Part shown: one piece after another, positions 53,602 to 62,494 of the stretch
How the letters are laid out: the number at the start of each line of letters is the position of its first letter
Position numbering within the stretch: position 1 is the stretch's first letter
Assembly: GCF_022836495.1 (NCBI RefSeq)
Contig: NZ_BQXM01000021.1
Coordinates: 1-64,000 of the forward strand
Length of the DNA stretch: 64,000 bases
Origin: Desulforhabdus sp. TSK
Lineage (GTDB): Bacteria > Desulfobacterota > Syntrophobacteria > Syntrophobacterales > Syntrophobacteraceae
Direction of reading: 5' to 3'
Position numbers and translations under genes: made by a program
Notes under the pieces: model-generated
Told to the model about the DNA's origin: nothing
Seen by the model: only the letters and a program-made list of their open reading frames with translations
Database searches by the model: none

Positions 53602-54585
53602 ATGCAAAAGAAAATTTTCGTGCAAAAAAATGTGCGTTCCGGGGGAGGGAGCCGGTCCTATGCCAAGCTTCTCCTCTGGGCGGCCGTAAGTCTCATGGTT
53701 CTGGTGCTCATCACTCCCCTGTTCAGTCGTCGTGGCAAGGAAAGCCGGGAAGCCGTCAAAAAGCCCGACTCTGAAAGGGGCATTGTGGTGAAGGAGATCC
53801 CGAGGTCTCTGGAGCTGCTTCAACCGGATGGAGGACAAAAGCAGGAAACGGCTAAAGACGTGACCGGCACGGGAAATACGCCGTCCCCCGCCACACAGGT
53901 GGCGCCCGTCCCACCAACGCCGGAACCGGCAGCGACCGCGCAGTCTCACCCGACAGTTCCCGGTGCTGCACCCCCTGCAGCTCCACCAAGCGCTGCTCAG
54001 GATACGGAAAAGGCTCAAAACTGGGTGGAAATGCCCAAATCTCCCCCTGTCGAATCCACCGTGGCGAAGGAGCCGGTTCCTGGCCCCGCGGTTTCCGACC
54101 AGTCTCCGGTGACTAAAAAGCCAGAGGCCTCCCCCCCGAAGGATAAAACACCTGTTTCCGTGGCAAAAAAGCCCACGGCGCCTCCTGTGCCCTCCCCGGG
54201 CGAATTGAAAAAGAAGCAGGCTGTCGTGCCCCCCGAAGCGCCCAAGAAAATGGTAAAGACGACCGCTCCCCCTGCTCCGGCGTCGCCGGCTGATGATACT
54301 CCTGCCCCTGCCAAGCCTTCGCCTGCCAAGGAGGAGGGGGGAGCCTATGCCGTGCAGGTGGGGTCTTTCAAAGAAAAGCAGAATGCCGAGGAGATGCAGC
54401 AGAACTTGCAGAAAAGAGGCTACCAGGTCCAGATGAAGCCGGCCACACATCCCAAGCTGGGAACGATATATGTCGTACAGCTGGCCCCCGTGGCCGATGT
54501 CTCCAAGGCCAGCACCCAGGTGGAACAGATCAAGCATGAAGAAAAAGTCAAGCCCATGATCATCAGGGTCCCCTCGAGCCCCTGA
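53602..54585 (+). CDS. SPOR-domain inner membrane protein
   Basis: I start at ATG 53602 (MQKKIFVQKNVRSGGGSR), with GAGGAG eight bases upstream. The 327-residue protein has a short cytoplasmic tail, one membrane helix (about residues 23-43), a long Pro/Ala/Lys-rich periplasmic spacer of about 190 residues, and a C-terminal SPOR domain from GGAYAVQVGSFKEKQNAEEM to the end. SPOR domains bind peptidoglycan lacking stem peptides at the division site, as in FtsN and DedD. This one may help cell division or envelope integrity. The spacer has repetitive composition. Confidence 0.85.
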   Translation: MQKKIFVQKNVRSGGGSRSYAKLLLWAAVSLMVLVLITPLFSRRGKESREAVKKPDSERGIVVKEIPRSLELLQPDGGQKQETAKDVTGTGNTPSPATQVAPVPPTPEPAATAQSHPTVPGAAPPAAPPSAAQDTEKAQNWVEMPKSPPVESTVAKEPVPGPAVSDQSPVTKKPEASPPKDKTPVSVAKKPTAPPVPSPGELKKKQAVVPPEAPKKMVKTTAPPAPASPADDTPAPAKPSPAKEEGGAYAVQVGSFKEKQNAEEMQQNLQKRGYQVQMKPATHPKLGTIYVVQLAPVADVSKASTQVEQIKHEEKVKPMIIRVPSSP

Positions 54586-54838
54586 CGCGGTGGCAGGAGC
54601 TTCAAGGTTTCTCTCCCCAGTGGATCACAGGTTGTCGGCTGCGCTGCAGTGGCGCGACGCCCCGGTGACGGCAAATCTTGCCGGTGGCTGGACGTCGCCC
54701 CGGTGAGAACCGGGTTGCCAATGGCTTGTTTTTCACCGGATTCAAGTTTTCGCCTGAATGATGAAAATGAGCTGATTCAAGTACGTTGACGGATGCTCCC
54801 CGCGCTCTCCGAGGGGGGGCGGACCGCCTCTCGTTGTC

Positions 54839-55087
54839 TCATACCCCCGCGGACGGGGATTCGTGCGAGCTGTTTTTTTCGTTCGATCTTTCTCTTTCCT
54901 GCCTTGCTCTCCCGCGCTGCAGCTCCCAAATGACGCAGCTGGTGCGATGCCGGCAGTACAACTTGGGGTCGCTGCACGCGATGCCCGCTTCCATGCATTC
55001 CTCGCAGTAACCATGCTCGAATTTGGTGCAGAAAATTCTGGCCCGCCGTTCCGGATGGAACCGGCATTTTTTTTGCTCACCATTCAA
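54839..55087 (-). CDS. Small cysteine-rich protein, B-box zinc finger-like
   Basis: An 82-residue protein starting MNGEQKKCRFHPERRARIF. Its ordered C/H residues, CRFHPERRARIFCTKF then CEECMEAGIACSDPKLYCRHRTSC, are similar to a B-box-type zinc-binding fold. The final 30 residues are highly charged. It lies downstream of surE on the minus strand, 46 bases away. I recall related small conserved proteins in this bacterial group but know no function for them. AAGGGA lies upstream of the ATG. Confidence 0.6.
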   Translation of the reverse strand: MNGEQKKCRFHPERRARIFCTKFEHGYCEECMEAGIACSDPKLYCRHRTSCVIWELQRGRARQERERSNEKNSSHESPSAGV

Positions 55088-55133
55088 TGAAAGGATCCCT
55101 TCCTGCCAAATATCCGAGGAGAAAGTTTTTCAC

Positions 55134-55886
55134 TTATAAATCCCAAGCCTTGACTTTCTCAAGGAAAGGATAGTGCGTCAGGTCGAAATGGATGGGCGTT
55201 ACAGCAATGTAGTGCTCCGCGATGGCGTTGGAATCGGCCGAGGGGTGCGGATCTTCCTTCACCGCAGAGTTTTTCAGCCAGTAGTAGACATGGTTGCGAG
55301 GGTCCATCCGTTGATCGTAGCTTTCCAGGCATTGCCTGATGCCCTGGTGAGTGACTTTCACGCCTCTCACCCTCTCTGCCGGAATGTCGGGGACATTGAC
55401 GTTGAGGGAAACTCCCCTGGGGAGCCCCTCCTCCTCGATCCTCCGAATCAGGCGCGGGATGAAATGCGTGGCGGCGCTGAAATCCCTCGTGGTGAACGAA
55501 TCGATGGAAACGGCTATGGAGGGAATTCCCAGCACGGCGCCTTCGGTGGCGGCCGAAACGGTGCCCGAATAGATGACATTGACCCCCACATTCGCCCCCA
55601 GGTTGATGCCCGAGACCACCAGCTCCGGCGGGGGCTTCATGAGCTCCGTGACGGCGATTTTGACGCAGTCTGCGGGTGTCCCGTCCAGGGCGTAACCGAA
55701 AAAGCTTCCATTGCGGTAGACCGACCCCACGCGAAGGGGATGGAGCCAGGTGATGGCATGCCCCACCGCACTCTGCTCGGTTTCCGGTGCAACCACCGTG
55801 ACCTCATGATCCCTGACCAGAGAGAGGTACAGGGCTTCAATGCCTTTGGCATAAATACCGTCGTCATTCGTTAAGAGAATTCTCAT
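55134..55886 (-). CDS. surE: 5'/3'-nucleotidase SurE
   Basis: The 250-residue enzyme starts at ATG 55886 with MRILLTNDDGIYAKGIEALY, the diagnostic SurE opening that contains the metal-binding DD pair. SGINLGANVGVNVIYSGTVS carries the catalytic Asn/Ser region. SurE dephosphorylates nucleoside monophosphates and is linked to stationary-phase survival. The gene overlaps korC by 23 bases, so it is read as part of the kor operon. Confidence 0.93.
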   Translation of the reverse strand: MRILLTNDDGIYAKGIEALYLSLVRDHEVTVVAPETEQSAVGHAITWLHPLRVGSVYRNGSFFGYALDGTPADCVKIAVTELMKPPPELVVSGINLGANVGVNVIYSGTVSAATEGAVLGIPSIAVSIDSFTTRDFSAATHFIPRLIRRIEEEGLPRGVSLNVNVPDIPAERVRGVKVTHQGIRQCLESYDQRMDPRNHVYYWLKNSAVKEDPHPSADSNAIAEHYIAVTPIHFDLTHYPFLEKVKAWDL

Positions 55887-56448
55887 AGGACACTTCTTTT
55901 TCGGCGTTTTCTTTGGGAAGGTTCTTGGCGGCTTCAATGCCGATGTCGAGCGCCTTCTTGTTGAGCTCTTCCGTACCCACGGGGACGCGGGCCAGCACGG
56001 CCGCTTCCAGACTGGTGAGGGAAACGACGCCTGTAAGGGTTGCCAGAGCCCCGAGGGCTATGATATTGGCCATCATTTCCTTCCCCACGTCGTCTCTTGC
56101 CATTTGTGTGAAGGGAATGGCGAGGGCTCGCGTGGAAGGCACCTGCTTGACGTAGGTGGAATCTACGATGAGGATCCCGTCCGGCTTGAGATCAAAAATG
56201 TATGTGTCGCAGGACTTCTGGTTCATGGCGAGAAGCACGTCGGGTTTGATAGCCTTGGGATAGTCGATTTCCTCGTCGCTGATGACGACTTCCGCCTTGC
56301 TGGAGCCGCCGCGGGCCTCCGGGCCGTAGCTCTGGGTCTGGCAGACGCATTTGCCGTCGTAGACACCCGCAGCTTCTGCCAGGATGATTCCCGCGACGAT
56401 GAGCCCCTGCCCTCCGGAGCCGCTCAGCCGCACTTCGTAACGTGTCAT
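55864..56448 (-). CDS. korC: 2-oxoacid:ferredoxin oxidoreductase, gamma subunit (KorC-like)
   Basis: The 194-residue protein has RLSGSGGQGLIVAGIILAEA at the start and TQSYGPEARGGSSKAEVVIS after it, the standard gamma-subunit motifs. The gamma subunit shapes the CoA-binding site of the thiamine-pyrophosphate-dependent enzyme that oxidises 2-oxoacids to acyl-CoA while reducing ferredoxin. It follows korB, with GAGAGGA before the ATG, and overlaps surE. 2-Oxoglutarate or branched-chain oxoacids are likely substrates; sequence alone does not decide. Confidence 0.88.
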   Translation of the reverse strand: MTRYEVRLSGSGGQGLIVAGIILAEAAGVYDGKCVCQTQSYGPEARGGSSKAEVVISDEEIDYPKAIKPDVLLAMNQKSCDTYIFDLKPDGILIVDSTYVKQVPSTRALAIPFTQMARDDVGKEMMANIIALGALATLTGVVSLTSLEAAVLARVPVGTEELNKKALDIGIEAAKNLPKENAEKEVSYENSLNE

Positions 56449-56514
56449 GGGGATAAATCCTCTCCTCTCCGCCTAAACCGCAGCGGTGGGATAAGCCCTC
56501 CGATGGAGCCCCCA

Positions 56515-57357
56515 TCAGGAGGGGCGAGCCATCATCTTTTTGGCAGCTTCTCTGACTTTTCTGTATTCCTGGGTGTAAACAGGAAGGTCACGATCCACGA
56601 GCACACCGATGGTAAACTTCCCCTCCATCTCCTCCTGACTGAGGGAGCGGGCCTTCTCCAGACGGACTGCGGAATCCTTTTGCCAGCGCAGCATCTCCAC
56701 CGCCCCTCCCAGTTTGTTCTTGCGGCCATACTGCGTGTGGCAGTGGCTGATGACCTCCACGACGGAAAAGCCCCGCTTCAGAATGGCCTTTTCAATGAGC
56801 TCATCCAGGAGACTGGCATGATAGACCGTGCCTCGCGCCACCATGCTCGCCCCCGCCATGCCCGCCAGTTCGGCAATGGAGAAGGCTTGTTCGATATTGC
56901 CGTAGAGGGATGTGGTCGATAAGGCTCCGTAAGGGGTTGTCGGTGAATACTGTCCCCCCGTCATGCCATAGATGTTGTTGTTGACGACGATAGCGGTGAG
57001 GTTCAGGTTGCGCCGGGCAGCGTGGATGAAATGATTCCCCCCGATGGAGGTGGCGTCGCCGTCCCCCATGATGACAATGACATGGAGCTTGGGCTTGGCC
57101 AGCTTGATGCCCGTGGCGAAAGTGAGGGCTCGCCCGTGGGTGGCATGGACCGTGTTGAAATCCACATAGACGGAAAGCCTGCCCGAGCAGCCGATGCCCG
57201 ATACGAGGGCAATCTCGTCTTTTTCCAGTCCTGTCCGGTCGATGGCGCGGATGAGGGCTCCCAGGAGAATCCCGTTGCCGCAGCCGGGGCACCAGACATG
57301 AGGAAATTTCTTGTCATGTCGGAGATATTTGTAAACGAGTTTGGTGTCTTCCGCCAT
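56515..57357 (-). CDS. korB: 2-oxoacid:ferredoxin oxidoreductase, beta subunit (KorB-like)
   Basis: The 280-residue subunit binds thiamine pyrophosphate and has the CPGCGNGILLGALIRAID and GDGDATSIGGNHFIHAAR motifs. Four-subunit enzymes of this class, as here with alpha, gamma and delta, include 2-oxoglutarate and 2-oxoisovalerate oxidoreductases. It sits 17 bases downstream of korA with GGGAGGAG before the ATG. In a sulfate reducer or syntroph it would supply reduced ferredoxin, a partner for the Hdr complexes encoded nearby. Confidence 0.9.
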   Translation of the reverse strand: MAEDTKLVYKYLRHDKKFPHVWCPGCGNGILLGALIRAIDRTGLEKDEIALVSGIGCSGRLSVYVDFNTVHATHGRALTFATGIKLAKPKLHVIVIMGDGDATSIGGNHFIHAARRNLNLTAIVVNNNIYGMTGGQYSPTTPYGALSTTSLYGNIEQAFSIAELAGMAGASMVARGTVYHASLLDELIEKAILKRGFSVVEVISHCHTQYGRKNKLGGAVEMLRWQKDSAVRLEKARSLSQEEMEGKFTIGVLVDRDLPVYTQEYRKVREAAKKMMARPS

Positions 57358-57373
57358 AACCGCTCCTCCCGTT

Positions 57374-58516
57374 CTAGAGCTTCACCAGACGGGCGAAAAT
57401 TTCCGCGGGGGTAATGAGGGTCCCGTCGATCCTGTTCAAAGTCTCGATCCTCGTCATCCCCTGGTTGATGCGTTTGATTTCCCGCGACATCTGCCCCATG
57501 TTGAGCTCCGGAACCAGGACTGCCCGCACCTTTCGGAGGAGGGGCTCCATGGTCTGCCGGGGAAAAGGCCAAAGGGTAATGAGCTGTGCCAGTCCGGCTT
57601 TGACCCCTCTCTGCCGGGCTTCGCGCACAGCCCGACGCGCCGACCGGGACACGGAGCCATAGGCCACCACGAGGACCTCTGCGTCTTCCGTCGATTCTTC
57701 ATGAACCATTTGAATGTCGGCAAAGTGTTGATTGATCTTCCTGAAGATCCTGTTCATGAAGGGGACGATCTCATCGGGGCGCTCCGTAGGAAAGCCGCGC
57801 ACATCGTGGATGAGTCCCGTGACATGATACCGGTATCCCTCTCCGAAGCTGCTCATGGGAGGAACTCCCCGGCTGTTGTTTTCATAGGGGATGTACCAGT
57901 CGGGGGGCATGTTGGGGCGGATGCGGTCCAGAACCTCTATTTCGCCTGGATGTGGAAGCCTGATCTTCTCGCGCGTGTGGGCGACGACCTCGTCCGCCAG
58001 AATGATAACCGGGGTCCTGTACTTTTCCGAGAGATTGAAGGCCTTGACGGTGATGCTGAAGCAATCCTGAGTGGTAGAGACCGCCAGGACAATGATGGGG
58101 TGGTCTCCATGAGTGCCCCATCTGGCCTGCATGACATCGCCCTGGCTCACATGAGTGGGAATCCCCGTGCTGGGGCCTCCTCGCATCACATCCACAATGA
58201 CGCAGGGCACTTCCGCCACACAGGCGAACCCCAGGTTTTCCTGCATGAGGGAAAATCCCGGCCCGCTGGTGGCCGTCATGGCCTTGACGCCCGCAAGAGA
58301 CGCTCCAATCACGGCTCCCATGCTGGCGATTTCATCCTCCATCTGGATGAAGGTGCCGTCCACCCCCGGAAGCCGGTAAGACATGGCTTCACTGATCTCT
58401 GTCGCCGGCGTTATGGGATAGCCGGCAAAAAATCGGCATCCCGCGGCGAGCGCACCTTCCACGATGGCTTCGTTTCCTTGGAGAAGGACCTGGCGCCCCG
58501 CGTTTTTTGTTGCCAT
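57374..58516 (-). CDS. korA: 2-oxoacid:ferredoxin oxidoreductase, alpha subunit (KorA-like)
   Basis: A 380-residue alpha subunit with GNEAIVEGALAAGCRFFAGY, PITPATEISEAM and TSGPGFSLMQENLG, all conserved in the pyrimidine-binding half of this enzyme family. The alpha subunit is a separate polypeptide, with no gamma fusion, which is the KorA/VorA arrangement and not the fused KorA of some bacteria. It is preceded by the delta ferredoxin gene and followed by korB. An AAGGAG lies about 12 bases upstream of the ATG. Confidence 0.9.
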   Translation of the reverse strand: MATKNAGRQVLLQGNEAIVEGALAAGCRFFAGYPITPATEISEAMSYRLPGVDGTFIQMEDEIASMGAVIGASLAGVKAMTATSGPGFSLMQENLGFACVAEVPCVIVDVMRGGPSTGIPTHVSQGDVMQARWGTHGDHPIIVLAVSTTQDCFSITVKAFNLSEKYRTPVIILADEVVAHTREKIRLPHPGEIEVLDRIRPNMPPDWYIPYENNSRGVPPMSSFGEGYRYHVTGLIHDVRGFPTERPDEIVPFMNRIFRKINQHFADIQMVHEESTEDAEVLVVAYGSVSRSARRAVREARQRGVKAGLAQLITLWPFPRQTMEPLLRKVRAVLVPELNMGQMSREIKRINQGMTRIETLNRIDGTLITPAEIFARLVKL

Positions 58517-58601
58517 GAAACTCTTCGTCTCCTTATTTTAGCTTCTCAGACCTCCGTACAACTCCATCGACTTCAGCCATCGACACAAAAAAGGATGAGC
58601 T

Positions 58602-58958
58602 TCAGTCTTCCTGCGCTGACGGCTTGCCCGCTTTCCGAGCCCGAACACTGATGGCGAAATCGGGGCAGTGCAGCTCGCACCAGCCGCAGCCGGTGCAGCG
58701 ATCCGGATCTTTTACAAAGGGCGATCCGTCCTGGTCCAGTTCAATGCAGTCGCGTGGACAAAATGCAGCGCATATGCCGCAGGACTTGCACCAGTCCCTG
58801 AAAATATCGATGTCGTAGCACTTCCTGCCGGCTGGAGAGGCCGGGGATGATGCATCTTCGCGTTCCGAGGCGGCCTGAGTGCCTTGATCCGGTCCGCCTT
58901 TCTTTTCTTCCAGGGGATTCTCGTGGGGCATGCTTTTCCTCGAGCTCTTGGTTTTCAT
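58602..58958 (-). CDS. korD: 2-oxoacid:ferredoxin oxidoreductase, delta subunit (ferredoxin, KorD-like)
   Basis: From the ATG at 58958 (GGA five bases upstream) the protein is 118 residues. It begins with a hydrophilic leader of about 50 residues, then has two 4Fe-4S clusters: CKSCGICAAFCPRDC and CTGCGWCELHCPDF. The delta subunit hands electrons from the TPP-bound intermediate to external ferredoxin. It heads the minus-strand kor operon. A later ATG at 58931 is an alternative start because the leader is not conserved-looking. Confidence 0.86.
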   Translation of the reverse strand: MKTKSSRKSMPHENPLEEKKGGPDQGTQAASEREDASSPASPAGRKCYDIDIFRDWCKSCGICAAFCPRDCIELDQDGSPFVKDPDRCTGCGWCELHCPDFAISVRARKAGKPSAQED

Positions 58959-59415
58959 TTGCTTCCAAAGTCCATTAGCCCAATTCGGTATCATTTTCAA
59001 CCGGCAATTGGCCAATGAGGAGGGCCTTCGGAGGTGCAACTTTTCCAGGCAAAAACCTTCGGCCGGAAAAGATCACTTTCAACGGTCGCTCTCTTACCTT
59101 CTGCCGCCCGGTGTGCACATGGGCTTTGAAAAGAGCACACTTTTCCGGTATTTTACAGGCAAGAATCGTTCAACTCTCATGAGAAATGGTCGAGTCCCGG
59201 CAGGCGCTGCTGCGGGAAAATGCGGCACGATTCTTTTCTCTGGACTGGTAAGCTCCTTGAATCCAGGAAGGGGCTTGAGAGATGAAGGAAATGAGAATGC
59301 TTTTGCCCGCCCGCTCTCATTTGTCAGGCATTTGCAGCGTGATTGTGCTAAAGAACAGGTTCGGTTATCGATGGGACTCTGTATGGCAGCCCCTTTTCAA
59401 GGCGTAAAACGTGCA
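58959..59415. other. Divergent intergenic region between korD and the HMG-CoA lyase gene
   Basis: The plus-strand frame of the lyase is open through much of this stretch, but the translation has no conserved character and no good ribosome site, so I do not extend the gene into it. It must hold two divergent promoters; I cannot assign them. Confidence 0.5.
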
Positions 59416-60324
59416 ATGACAGAACGAACCGGCGGTGAAAACTCGGTTTTCATCGAAGAAAATGCGCCACGGGACGGGATTCAGAACGAATCGACCCCCT
59501 TCACTCTGGACGAACGGGTGGCACTGGTGAATGCTCTGTCCGCATGCGGCTTTCCGCGAATCCAGATCGGCTCCTTCGTCAACCCGGACCGTGTGCCCCA
59601 GATGGCCCACACCGAGGAGCTCTTCCACCGCATAGAACATTATCCCGGAGTGACCTATTCGGCTCTGGTGCTCAATGAGAAGGGTTTGGAGCGGGCTCTG
59701 GCCTGCCGGATGGAGCATATTTCCGTATTTGTTTCCGCCAGTGAGAGCCACAGCCGAAAGAACAGCAATTGCTCCGTGGACGAATCCCTGAGGCGTTGCA
59801 GGGGGCTCGTAGACAAGGCCAAGAGCCATGGGATGAAGGTTCAGGCGGGGGTCATGAACGCTTTCGGATGTCGATTCGAAGGTATGGTTCCCCCTGAGCG
59901 CGTTACGGGTATCCTTGAAACATTTCAAGAATGTCAAGTGGATGAGATCAATCTGGCGGATACGGCCGGCCTGGCAAATCCGAAGCAGATCCAGGCATTG
60001 ATCTCCAGAGTCAGAGGGGTTTGCGATCTTCCTCTGTCTCTGCATCTCCATGATACCTATGGTTTTGCCCTGGCCAATGTTTACGCTGCATGGAGTCTGG
60101 GGATCAGCCGATTCGATGCATGCTGCGGCGGGCTCGGAGGATGCCCCTTCATTCCTGGCGCAGCGGGTAATGTGGCTACGGAAGACGTCGTTCATCTGTT
60201 TGAATCGATGGGAATTCCCATGGGCGTCTCCCTGGTGCAGGTCGGTAAGATTGTCCTGGATTTGGAGAAGAAGCTTGGCCGTCTCCTGCCCGGTCGGTAT
60301 GCGCGATCGCTATGTTGCTCCTAG
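59416..60324 (+). CDS. mvaB: Hydroxymethylglutaryl-CoA lyase family protein
   Basis: I start at ATG 59416 (MTERTGGENSVFIEENAPRD), which gives 302 residues, the usual length; the ribosome site (AAGG) is weak. The TIM-barrel lyase has ENAPRDGIQNE at the start, the metal-binding HLHDTYG, and CCGGLGGCPFIPGAAGN, which contains the catalytic cysteine. These enzymes split HMG-CoA to acetyl-CoA and acetoacetate at the end of leucine degradation. Beside a 2-oxoacid:ferredoxin oxidoreductase it may belong to branched-chain amino acid breakdown. Related lyases act on other acyl-CoAs. Confidence 0.85.
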   Translation: MTERTGGENSVFIEENAPRDGIQNESTPFTLDERVALVNALSACGFPRIQIGSFVNPDRVPQMAHTEELFHRIEHYPGVTYSALVLNEKGLERALACRMEHISVFVSASESHSRKNSNCSVDESLRRCRGLVDKAKSHGMKVQAGVMNAFGCRFEGMVPPERVTGILETFQECQVDEINLADTAGLANPKQIQALISRVRGVCDLPLSLHLHDTYGFALANVYAAWSLGISRFDACCGGLGGCPFIPGAAGNVATEDVVHLFESMGIPMGVSLVQVGKIVLDLEKKLGRLLPGRYARSLCCS

Positions 60325-60444
60325 ATTTGAGTGCGGCTTAAGGCCGGATGGATGTTCTGAGGTCGGGCGTGCGGCTCAGTTGTCGTTCCGGTATCGTGAA
60401 TAACCTGACATCAGCTCGAAAATACTTGAAGAAGGGAATGGATT

Positions 60445-60972
60445 ATGAAATCAATTGCAGGGATAATCTTGTCGGTCATGGTCGCTCTGTCCCTCGTATC
60501 TTCTTGTGCTACCACTCAGCAGCTGCAATTGAGGTCTGGAGAGTTGAGGCTGATTCGGGTGGATATGCCTGAAGTCATCAGCGAAGATCTTCCCTATGAT
60601 GTGGTCGTGACGTTTGCAGCGCAGGGCAGACCCGAGATCAAGAGGGCTTGCTTCCGGTGGTTTGCGGAAACGACCAACGTAAAATCACCTTCACTCTATT
60701 GTTATGCCACGGAAGTCCAGGACAACGCCCCCATCGGTTCCAGTTGCGCACGGTGGCTGGCTGAAGGAAAATTTTCCGCATCGTCGCCCCTCTTTTGTGC
60801 CGGCGTGGTGAGCGTCAATTACGATGAGACTCCCGGAAGGTTCATCGTGAAGATCCAGTCTCGCAACATCCAGCAGGCCTACAATAAGCTCGAGTGCTAC
60901 GCTGAATATGAAGTCGATGGCGAGATGAGGGAAACCAACAGGGTCAGCGCGAGAGTGAGGGTGGAACAATAG
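60445..60972 (+). CDS. Hypothetical lipoprotein
   Basis: The 175-residue product has a type II signal peptide with the lipobox LVSSC (acylated Cys at about residue 21). The mature part is beta-rich with four cysteines that could form disulfides (RACFRWF, SLYCYATE, GSSCARWL and LECYAEY). No enzymatic motif is visible. Outer or inner membrane anchoring in the periplasm is expected. AAGGGA lies about ten bases before the ATG. Function is unknown. Confidence 0.75.
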   Translation: MKSIAGIILSVMVALSLVSSCATTQQLQLRSGELRLIRVDMPEVISEDLPYDVVVTFAAQGRPEIKRACFRWFAETTNVKSPSLYCYATEVQDNAPIGSSCARWLAEGKFSASSPLFCAGVVSVNYDETPGRFIVKIQSRNIQQAYNKLECYAEYEVDGEMRETNRVSARVRVEQ

Positions 60973-61321
60973 ACCGACTCTCGACAGTGCATTTTGAGGG
61001 GTGCATTTTGCTGTTCAATGAAGTATGATGATCGCAAAGGCTGTGGTCCCACCGGTGTGGGATCTGGCCGTCTGAACAAGAATATTCTATCTTCCCAGCG
61101 CCTTACCGCAATAGAGACAGAATCAATGGGCAGGGTGTCCCTGCTCCAGATCGATCATCCCGGCAGGCCTCCTTCCGGCGGATTTCCTGACCCCCCCGGC
61201 GTGGAGACGTGCCTCCTGCGATCGTCCGAAAGACGACGGCAGGCTTTCACGAAGGAACAAAGCGGCGTTCCTGGAAAAGTAAACGCAACGCTTTTTTTTC
61301 ATAGGAAAAACGGAGGAAGTC
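60973..61321. other. Intergenic stretch before dodecin
   Basis: No gene is supported. The base pattern is unremarkable, with no long palindrome. The right end carries the leader of the dodecin gene with its strong GGAGG. Confidence 0.5.
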
Positions 61322-61528
61322 ATGGCCAGTATATACAAATTCATCGAGTTGGTGGGAACCAGTCCAAACTCCTGGGAGGAAGCAACGAAAAGTGCCGTTG
61401 AGACGGCGGCAAAAACCCTCCGCGAATTGAGGGTTGCCGAAGTGAAAGAGCTGGATCTGAACATTGAGAACGGGAAAGTTGTTGCCTATCGAGCGAAAGT
61501 GAAAATCTCTTTCAAATATGAAGGCTGA
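61322..61528 (+). CDS. Dodecin, flavin-binding storage protein
   Basis: A 68-residue protein (MASIYKFIELVGTSPNSWEE) matching the dodecin fold along its length: a beta-alpha-beta-beta subunit with ELVGTS...SWEEATKSAVETA, then VKELDLNIENGKVVAYRAKV. Twelve subunits form a hollow ball that binds flavins in stacked pairs and protects against their reactivity. GGAGG lies seven bases before the ATG. It stands alone between the lipoprotein and MgtC genes. Confidence 0.92.
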   Translation: MASIYKFIELVGTSPNSWEEATKSAVETAAKTLRELRVAEVKELDLNIENGKVVAYRAKVKISFKYEG

Positions 61529-61786
61529 TCTTGAGATCTCGCGGCAAGACGCAGCTTCCAGTCGCCACAAACCAATGAACTGAAAACCATCTGGCTGGAA
61601 TCAGATGGTAGGGCAGTGAGAAGAAATCGTTTCCGTCATACAGCACGGGGGGGTGCTCCTCACTGTGTGTATAAGTGGTACCGTTCCTGCGGTTGTGCGC
61701 CGCTTTGTTCCCCTCAACCGCCGAATGTCATGGACCTTTACCGTTTGCCGTCTCCGCCTTTCCGATCGGCAAGAGTCAGCCGGACT

Positions 61787-62494
61787 TCAGGGAACATCGC
61801 TTTCTTCCCAGGAGATGGTTGCCACTTGGGGTATCTCCTTGGTGAGCATGCTCACAATCCGGCCCCAGGCAGCATGCTCCTTGCTGCACAGGCGGAGCCG
61901 GTAGGTCACCCTTTGACTGAGTATGTCGTGTTGGTAGTTTATGAAACGGATTTCCACCTCCGGGAACCGGGCCAGTATCTCCTTGATCTGATCGAGTGGT
62001 TTGCTCTCACTGGAGCAGGTCAGGCTCAGAATGGTGAAGACATCGTGTGAAAACAGGTGCTTCAGGAAGCGAAGATTGTAGAGGATGATCAGGCTGATCA
62101 GTGTCGTTACCACTGCCGGGAGCAGGTAACCGGCGCCGATGGAAAGTCCGATGCCGGTGACCAGCCAAAGACCTGCAGCGGTGGTGAGTCCACGAACGGT
62201 TCCCTGTCCCTTGATAATGGCGCCGGCGCCCAGAAAGCCCATACTTGCGATGGCATAGGAGGCAATGCGGCCCGGATCCACTCGTACCACGGAATTCATG
62301 TCGAGATGCTGGAAAGCTTGTTCCATATGCAGTGAGAGCATCATCATGAGGCAGGATCCCATGGCCACCAGCAGGTTGGTTCGTAATCCCGCGGCCTGCC
62401 CGTGGGCTTCCCGCTCAAAGCCGATGGATGCTCCCAAAAAGGCTGCGAGCAGCAATTTCGCAAGCTGCATCAAAAACTCATGCCAATCGATCAT
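61787..62494 (-). CDS. MgtC/SapB family membrane protein
   Basis: The 235-residue protein has five membrane helices in the first 145 residues with the MgtC signature (SIGFEREAHGQAAGLRTNLL and GFLGAGAIIKGQGTVRGLTT), and a soluble ACT-like C-terminal domain of about 85 residues. Such proteins affect magnesium homeostasis, low-Mg growth or membrane potential; the precise role varies. Its ATG overlaps the stop of the XRE-cupin regulator as ATGA, so that regulator probably controls it in an operon. Confidence 0.85.
   Translation of the reverse strand: MIDWHEFLMQLAKLLLAAFLGASIGFEREAHGQAAGLRTNLLVAMGSCLMMMLSLHMEQAFQHLDMNSVVRVDPGRIASYAIASMGFLGAGAIIKGQGTVRGLTTAAGLWLVTGIGLSIGAGYLLPAVVTTLISLIILYNLRFLKHLFSHDVFTILSLTCSSESKPLDQIKEILARFPEVEIRFINYQHDILSQRVTYRLRLCSKEHAAWGRIVSMLTKEIPQVATISWEESDVP

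Noticed and set aside
58930-59415. N-terminal extension of the HMG-CoA lyase frame
   Set aside because: It would add about 160 residues without conservation; the lyase family has about 300 residues, which fits the ATG at 59416.
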